NCBI GenBank assembly: GCA_016256075.1
Contig: SDVU01000564.1
Span: 1 to 12,294, forward strand
Origin: Dictyocoela muelleri
Lineage: Eukaryota; Microsporidia
DNA length: 12,294 bases
Direction of reading: 5' to 3'
The notes beneath the pieces were generated by a model, which was not told where the DNA came from, made no database searches, and saw only the letters and a list, made by a program, of their open reading frames with translations. Below are positions 7,303 through 12,294 of the stretch, piece by piece. Each line of letters opens with the position of its first letter. The first letter of the stretch is position 1. The position numbers were made by a program, and so were the translations under genes.

Positions 7303-7372
7303 CCGGGATCGAACCAAACAAACTCAAACTTTTGACTATTAATTATCTGCCATAAGACCACACGACATAATA
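7303..7372 (-). repeat. tRNA-like sequence with A and B boxes
   Basis: On the minus strand TGGTCTTATGG (7360-7350) is A-box-like. GGTTCGATCCC (7315-7305) is a perfect B box, 34 bases further on. The T-stem pairs only in part and the anticodon arm does not fold well, so a working tRNA is unlikely. It is a tRNA pseudogene or a tRNA-derived SINE head, different from the one at 3459. Confidence 0.5.
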
Positions 7373-7445
7373 ATTACATTACTAATATTTAAATATTAAT
7401 AAAAAATATTAAATAAATTTGTCACGATGTAGTCTATTAAATTAG

Positions 7446-7500
7446 ATAATAGACCTTATTGCTTAAAATTTTAACATATTTCTATAAAGAGGTCTATTAT
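7446..7500. repeat. 11-bp inverted repeat
   Basis: ATAATAGACCT (7446-7456) and AGGTCTATTAT (7490-7500) are perfect inverted copies around 33 bases. The same AATAGACC word occurs near 7085. No function is evident. Confidence 0.6.
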
Positions 7501-7802
7501 TAAACTAGAGCTGCCTTGACATAATTTATTAAAAAGAAGATTTAAATCAAAAAACTGAATCCTATTGGCGGGCTGAGTGTGACACATTTATATTCTTTTT
7601 TTTATTTTATTTTTTTTGTGTACTTTTTTAAAATAAAATTCTATAAATCTTTAAAAAATGACAGTGTTAGTAATAAAAAAAAATATTTGGATATAAAAAT
7701 CTATTAAGAAAATAAATAAATTCAAAAATCAAAATTAAAATAATTAAAAATCAAAAAATTAAAAATTAAAATAATAAAAATTAAAAAAGATAAAATTTTA
7801 AT

Positions 7803-7866
7803 TAAAAAATGTTCTATCGAGACTTGAACCTGGTGGCGATCTGGAGAAGGTAGCAGCTTGAGTGCG
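7803..7866 (-). repeat. tRNA-like fragment related to 7212-7240
   Basis: On the minus strand CGCCACCAGGTTCAAGTCTC (within about 7815-7836) closely matches the plus-strand CGCCACCAGGTTCAGGTCTA at 7212-7231, and both continue GAT and AGAAC/AGAC. The core GGTTCAAGTCT is B-box-like, and the upstream part, GCTGCTACCTTCTCCAGATC, looks like the anticodon region of a tRNA. No full cloverleaf forms. It is probably a fragment of a tRNA-derived repeat. Confidence 0.45.
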
Positions 7867-7910
7867 TGACAATGATTAATATTTTATTAATGATTAATCA
7901 TTAAATAAAA

Positions 7911-7992
7911 GCCTTAAATCATATTTAAGCCTTAAATTATATTTTAACCTTAAATTGCTTTTAAACAACAAATTACATTTTAAACAATAAAA
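7911..7992 (+). repeat. Degenerate 18-bp tandem repeats upstream of DCC1
   Basis: Units close to GCCTTAAATCATATTTAA follow each other, and drift into ACCTTAAATTGCTTTTA and AAACAACAAATTACATTTT. The array ends about 20 bases before the DCC1-like start codon. It is preceded by the palindrome TAATGATTAATCATTA. It could lie in the promoter or 5' leader of that gene; any regulatory role is inference. Confidence 0.55.
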
Positions 7993-8003
7993 TCATTAAT
8001 GAT

Positions 8004-8007
8004 CCCC
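8004..8007 (+). promoter_or_regulatory. CCC-type start motif of the DCC1-like gene
   Basis: CCCC lies five bases before the ATG at 8013, in otherwise AT-rich sequence. This matches the microsporidian CCC-like start signal and the motif at 4762-4765, and supports the start choice. Confidence 0.55.
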
Positions 8008-8012
8008 ATTCA

Positions 8013-8672
8013 ATGAAATTCAAAAAAAGAACTCTAATTCTCATCAAAACCACAGAATTACCAAAATTTTTTAGAGGCACCGACAATGCCTACCTAATCA
8101 CAACAAAAAGCTATTCAATAAAACAAACAAACACATCAAACACATTCATCATTAAAGACAAATACCACCTCTCAGCAACCAATAAAATATTTTATTTGCA
8201 AAAAAGAGACCATATCAAAGATCTTTATCAGTTATTAGAGTTTAGCACTATCGATAATTTGAAATTCAAAAGTTATAATGAAATTTTAAAGTATGGATTT
8301 AGTAAAGAAGAATTAGACGAAGCTATTAATAAATTGAAGCTTGTTAGAAATGATAATTTAGTAGCTAAACTTTGTTTAGATGATATCGTAAGTATTTGTA
8401 AGTTATATAAAAGTTTAATTATTATCTGGAATAATAACAATAATGAAAATAACAATAAAGAAAATAACAATAATGAAGTTACTTATAAAATTAATAAGAA
8501 TAATAATTTCAATAAATATTTAGAAAAAGAACTTTTGATTTATCCTGAAGTTATAAGAAAATGGGTTATTCAAAATATTAATTATGAATTTGCTGATTAT
8601 ATTTTAAATTACGAGGAATCGATGATCTTAAATTCTAATGATGATTTTAATCGTGTTGTTTTGAATGATTAA
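8013..8672 (+). CDS. DCC1: Sister chromatid cohesion protein DCC1 homologue (putative)
   Basis: This is a 219-residue intronless frame. Residues 11-48 match the start of Dcc1: LPKFFRG, then NAYLITTKSYSIKQTNTSNT, which parallels the family pattern of an Ala-Val-Leu-Cys-Thr strand, a TYxLR strand and a TSNtLLL strand. Residues 85-130 hold a helical block (ILKYGFSKEELDEAINKL, then LCLDDIVSICKLY) like the SxxEL-LxEL section. Near the end YPEVIRKWVIQN resembles the C-terminal winged-helix part. Dcc1 joins Ctf8 and Ctf18 in the alternative RFC that loads PCNA and supports cohesion in the nucleus. The copy is much shorter than the yeast or human proteins. Residues 140-165 are an Asn/Glu/Lys low-complexity insert (8430-8507). 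The first 190 bp use more C-ending codons than the rest. Family assignment is moderate. Confidence 0.6.
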   Translation: MKFKKRTLILIKTTELPKFFRGTDNAYLITTKSYSIKQTNTSNTFIIKDKYHLSATNKIFYLQKRDHIKDLYQLLEFSTIDNLKFKSYNEILKYGFSKEELDEAINKLKLVRNDNLVAKLCLDDIVSICKLYKSLIIIWNNNNNENNNKENNNNEVTYKINKNNNFNKYLEKELLIYPEVIRKWVIQNINYEFADYILNYEESMILNSNDDFNRVVLND

Positions 8673-8873
8673 TAAATTGAAAAGGTTGATATTTTTATAA
8701 TTTTTTACGAAATTTATTTAATTTCTGAGATTTTTGATCATTTTAAAAAATATTGTTAAAAATAGTAAGTTTTTGAATTTATAGTAAAGTTCATTTAAGT
8801 TAAGGTTTAATTTTATAATAAAAATATTGAATTTAATCATAATAAATAAACAAGTTAGGGGTGGTATTCTAAA
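8673..8873. other. AT-rich 3' flank of the DCC1-like gene
   Basis: No gene or repeat was recognised. AATAAA-type words are frequent here, as expected from composition, so no polyadenylation site can be chosen. Confidence 0.4.
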
Positions 8874-9110
8874 CTTTAATAAATATTTTTAATATTCTTT
8901 AATAAAGTTTAATATTCTTTAATATTCTTTAATATTCTTTAATATTATTTAATATTTTTTAATAAACTTTAATAAATATTTTTAATATTCTTTAATAAAG
9001 TTTAATATTCTTTAATATTATTTAATATTATTTAATATTATTTAATATTTTTTAATAAACTTTAATAAATATTTTAATATTTTAATATTTTTAATAAATA
9101 TTTTTAATAA
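8874..9110 (+). repeat. 93-bp tandem repeat built from TTTAATATT units
   Basis: Units begin at 8874, 8967 and 9060 with CTTTAATAAATATTTT. The first two are exactly 93 bp each and the third is partial. Within each unit the 10-bp word TTTAATATTC, or its TTTAATATTA variant, is repeated several times. The two complete units differ mainly in which variant fills the inner positions, which suggests two levels of duplication. The sequence is almost pure A and T and has no coding potential. Confidence 0.9.
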
Positions 9111-9714
9111 CTGAAGACTTTTGATTTAAAAATTCTGAGAATTTAAATTTTGTAAAGCACCTTACTTTTTATTTCTTAAAATTTTTGATAAATTCAGATT
9201 GTTGTTGAATTTATTTCTTAAAAATTGTCTTTAGAAATTATCGTTCTTATTTATTCTAAAAATAAAAAGAGGTCAAATAAAGTCTAAAACAAAAAAGTCT
9301 CTCTTAAAAGAAATAAATTTGCTAATTTAAGCAAAAAAATTTAAAAATAATCTTTATTTTAGATTATATCGGAAATTAAAGATTTAGAAAAAGTTAAAAA
9401 ATCCTTAAAATGTTTTATTTTAAGAAATATTAATTTAAAAAAAATTGACTTTTAAAATTTAAAATAAATATTTTTATTGACACTTAACGGATATGTCTTT
9501 CAAAAATTAAAATTTCTTAATTAAATTTTTAAAAAATTTTTATTAAAAGGTAAATTTTTTAGAAAAAAAAATTTTTTTAATTGAAAACAAAACTTGTCAC
9601 AAAATCGTTATTACTAAATAAAGTAATAAAAATTTTTGAAAAAAATGTTTCATTTTTTTTTATTGGTGTATTTAGAAAGTTAAAACCTAAAATGTTTCAA
9701 GAAAAACTATTTAA
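9111..9714. other. AT-rich upstream region of the PTP1-like gene
   Basis: No gene is supported. An open frame just before the PTP1-like gene (9581-9778) begins at TTG and overlaps the start of the real gene in another frame. It is lysine- and phenylalanine-rich and is judged spurious. The promoter of the downstream gene should lie here, but no distinct element is visible. Confidence 0.4.
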
Positions 9715-9719
9715 GGGGG
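9715..9719 (+). promoter_or_regulatory. GGG-type motif upstream of the PTP1-like start
   Basis: TTTAAGGGGG ends 15 bases before the ATG at 9735. GGG-like motifs near start codons are described as the alternative to CCC motifs in microsporidia. The isolated G run in AT-rich DNA supports a start at 9735 or 9741. Confidence 0.45.
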
Positions 9720-9734
9720 TCGAATTTGGAGTTC

Positions 9735-11398
<1,664 letters not shown>

Positions 11399-11399
<1 letters not shown>

Positions 11400-11470
11400 T
11401 TAAAGTTTATTATTTAAGTTGACTTTTTTATTTATCAATTAAAGGTTATTCTTTAAGTTAATTTTATTTA
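11399..11470 (+). repeat. 39-bp direct repeat just after the PTP1-like stop
   Basis: ATTAAAGTTTATTATTTAAG (11399-11418) recurs as ATTAAAGGTTATTCTTTAAG at 11438-11457, with similar following bases. The first copy starts at the last base of the stop codon. It probably lies in the 3' untranslated region. Its role is unknown. Confidence 0.5.
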
Positions 11471-11980
11471 AATGTTTATTATTATTTTAAAAAATCGTCA
11501 AATTTCTATTTTAAGTAACATTTTATTATTTTAAGAAAATATTTATATTTATACTAATTTTTTATTTAAAAAAAATTTCTATTTTAAATAATATTTTTTA
11601 TTTAAATTTATTACTCTTATTTTTAGATATCTTGTTCCATCAAAAATATTTTTTTATAATGGATAAAATCGCGAGTAATTTTTAAATTTTACGTTTTTAA
11701 TATCAATTAAATTTATTATAAATAGTCCTATCGTAAACAATACTGACATTAAATGTGTTATAAATAAATACCTTTCCTGTATTAAAAAAAAACTCCGCAG
11801 TTTATTTTAATATTTAAAAATTGTTTAGATTACTTTTCTGCATATTAATTTTACATAAAAAATCTTTATATCTAAATCAAATTTATTTTCGGAATAAAAT
11901 TTTATCAAAACTTAAAAGAATTTGCATTGTTAAAAAAAATCAAAATTATCATAACTAAAAAAATTGCATAAATTATAAAA
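11471..11980. other. AT-rich intergenic stretch, nothing recognised
   Basis: Low-complexity A/T sequence. In Encephalitozoon the PTP2 gene lies next to PTP1, but no PTP2-like frame is present in the bases available here. Confidence 0.5.
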
Positions 11981-12048
11981 TCGAACAGCTCATTAGTTAA
12001 CACCCTTAAATGTAACATTTAAGTATCTTGCTTCAAATCAAAGTCACT
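11981..12048 (+). repeat. Second, degenerate copy of the tRNA-like SINE head
   Basis: The sequence aligns with 3463-3532: both have AGCTC in the A-box region, GTTAACAC or TTTAACAC, then ATTTAAGTATC and a B-box position (GCTTCAAATCA here, GGTTCGAATCC there), then GTCACT. Roughly three quarters of positions agree. The B box is damaged and the 20-bp GACGTCA repeat array is absent, leaving one GTCACT trace. This is an older copy of the same family. Confidence 0.6.
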
Positions 12049-12294
12049 TAATAAATAATCGAAAAATAAAATTGATCGGCCAATAACTGTAGTCTTAAAA
12101 AAACAATTGTTCAAGTTTAAATAAACATTTAATATTTGTCTTAATATGTTATCATGAACCAGATAGTATTCTCATAGGTTTGGGTATGTGACATTTCTGG
12201 AAAACAAGGTTCTAACCTTTTTTAAGAACCTCTCCTCTAAAAAAATATCATAAACTACGCAATATGTCACGGCAAAGAAAAATGTAATTTTCTT
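12049..12294. other. AT-rich window end with a small hairpin
   Basis: No gene is visible. AGGTTCT (12207-12213) and AGAACCT (12225-12231) form a 7-bp hairpin, with no further evidence of function. Confidence 0.4.

Larger units (their letters stand above)
7197..7586. mobile_element. Possible small element with CAGCCCGCCA inverted ends
   Basis: At 7199-7227 the plus strand reads TGTGGCGCCCAGCCCGCCA and continues to AGG and TTCAG. At 7555-7586 the minus strand reads TGTGTCACACTCAGCCCGCC and continues to AGG and TTCAG. The pair is about 85% alike over 30 bp and stands out in AT-rich DNA. The interior holds a tRNA-like segment (7303-7372, minus) and a hairpin (7446-7500). A small element with inverted ends is one reading; two fragments of a dispersed repeat in opposite orientation is another. 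Confidence 0.4.

Noticed and set aside
11400-12294. PTP2 gene expected next to PTP1
   Set aside because: No lysine-rich secreted frame is present before the window ends. It may lie further on or the order may differ.

Overview
The window comes from a very AT-rich eukaryotic genome, most likely a microsporidian of the enlarged, transposon-loaded kind. Four things point there. (1) The largest gene looks like a polar tube protein 1 (PTP1), a family found only in microsporidia. (2) The two small housekeeping genes are intronless and shortened. (3) All three genes carry a CCC- or GGG-type motif just before the start codon, which is a described microsporidian start signal. (4) The repeats include ISXO2/Merlin-type transposase relics, which are common in this group. 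The species cannot be named from sequence alone.

Layout. 1-200 is a near-perfect 200-bp foldback palindrome. 201-456 looks like the end of a pogo-like DNA transposon. 457-1610 is gene-free and holds a degenerate inverted repeat (571-664) and purine-rich repeats. 1611-3412 is a decayed Merlin/ISXO2 element: a broken transposase on the minus strand lies between two related 270-bp palindromes, and the outermost bases form an inverted pair. 3459-3604 is a tRNA-like SINE head joined to four 20-bp repeats, three of which hold TGACGTCA. 3659-3969 is a short interspersed element of uncertain class, possibly a solo LTR. 4285-4761 (minus) is a small Sas10/Utp3/Lcp5-like nucleolar gene. 5156-6128 is a composite of 65-bp direct repeats around short inverted repeats. 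6132-6897 (minus) is a second, older ISXO2/Merlin transposase relic. 7197-7870 holds several tRNA-like and inverted repeat fragments. 8013-8672 (plus) is a likely DCC1 gene. 8874-9110 is a 93-bp tandem repeat. 9735-11399 (plus) is the polyproline PTP1-like gene. 11400-12294 is AT-rich and contains a second, degenerate copy of the SINE head.

The genes do not form a pathway. A ribosome-biogenesis factor, a replication/cohesion clamp-loader subunit and a spore invasion protein sit in a sea of transposon debris. The clearest point of interest is the PTP1 candidate. It has a conserved-looking cysteine-rich N- and C-terminus, but the middle is expanded into proline runs of up to 46 residues encoded almost only by CCG and CCA, making a GC-rich island in AT-rich DNA. 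Homology calls rest on motifs recalled from memory, because no search could be run.
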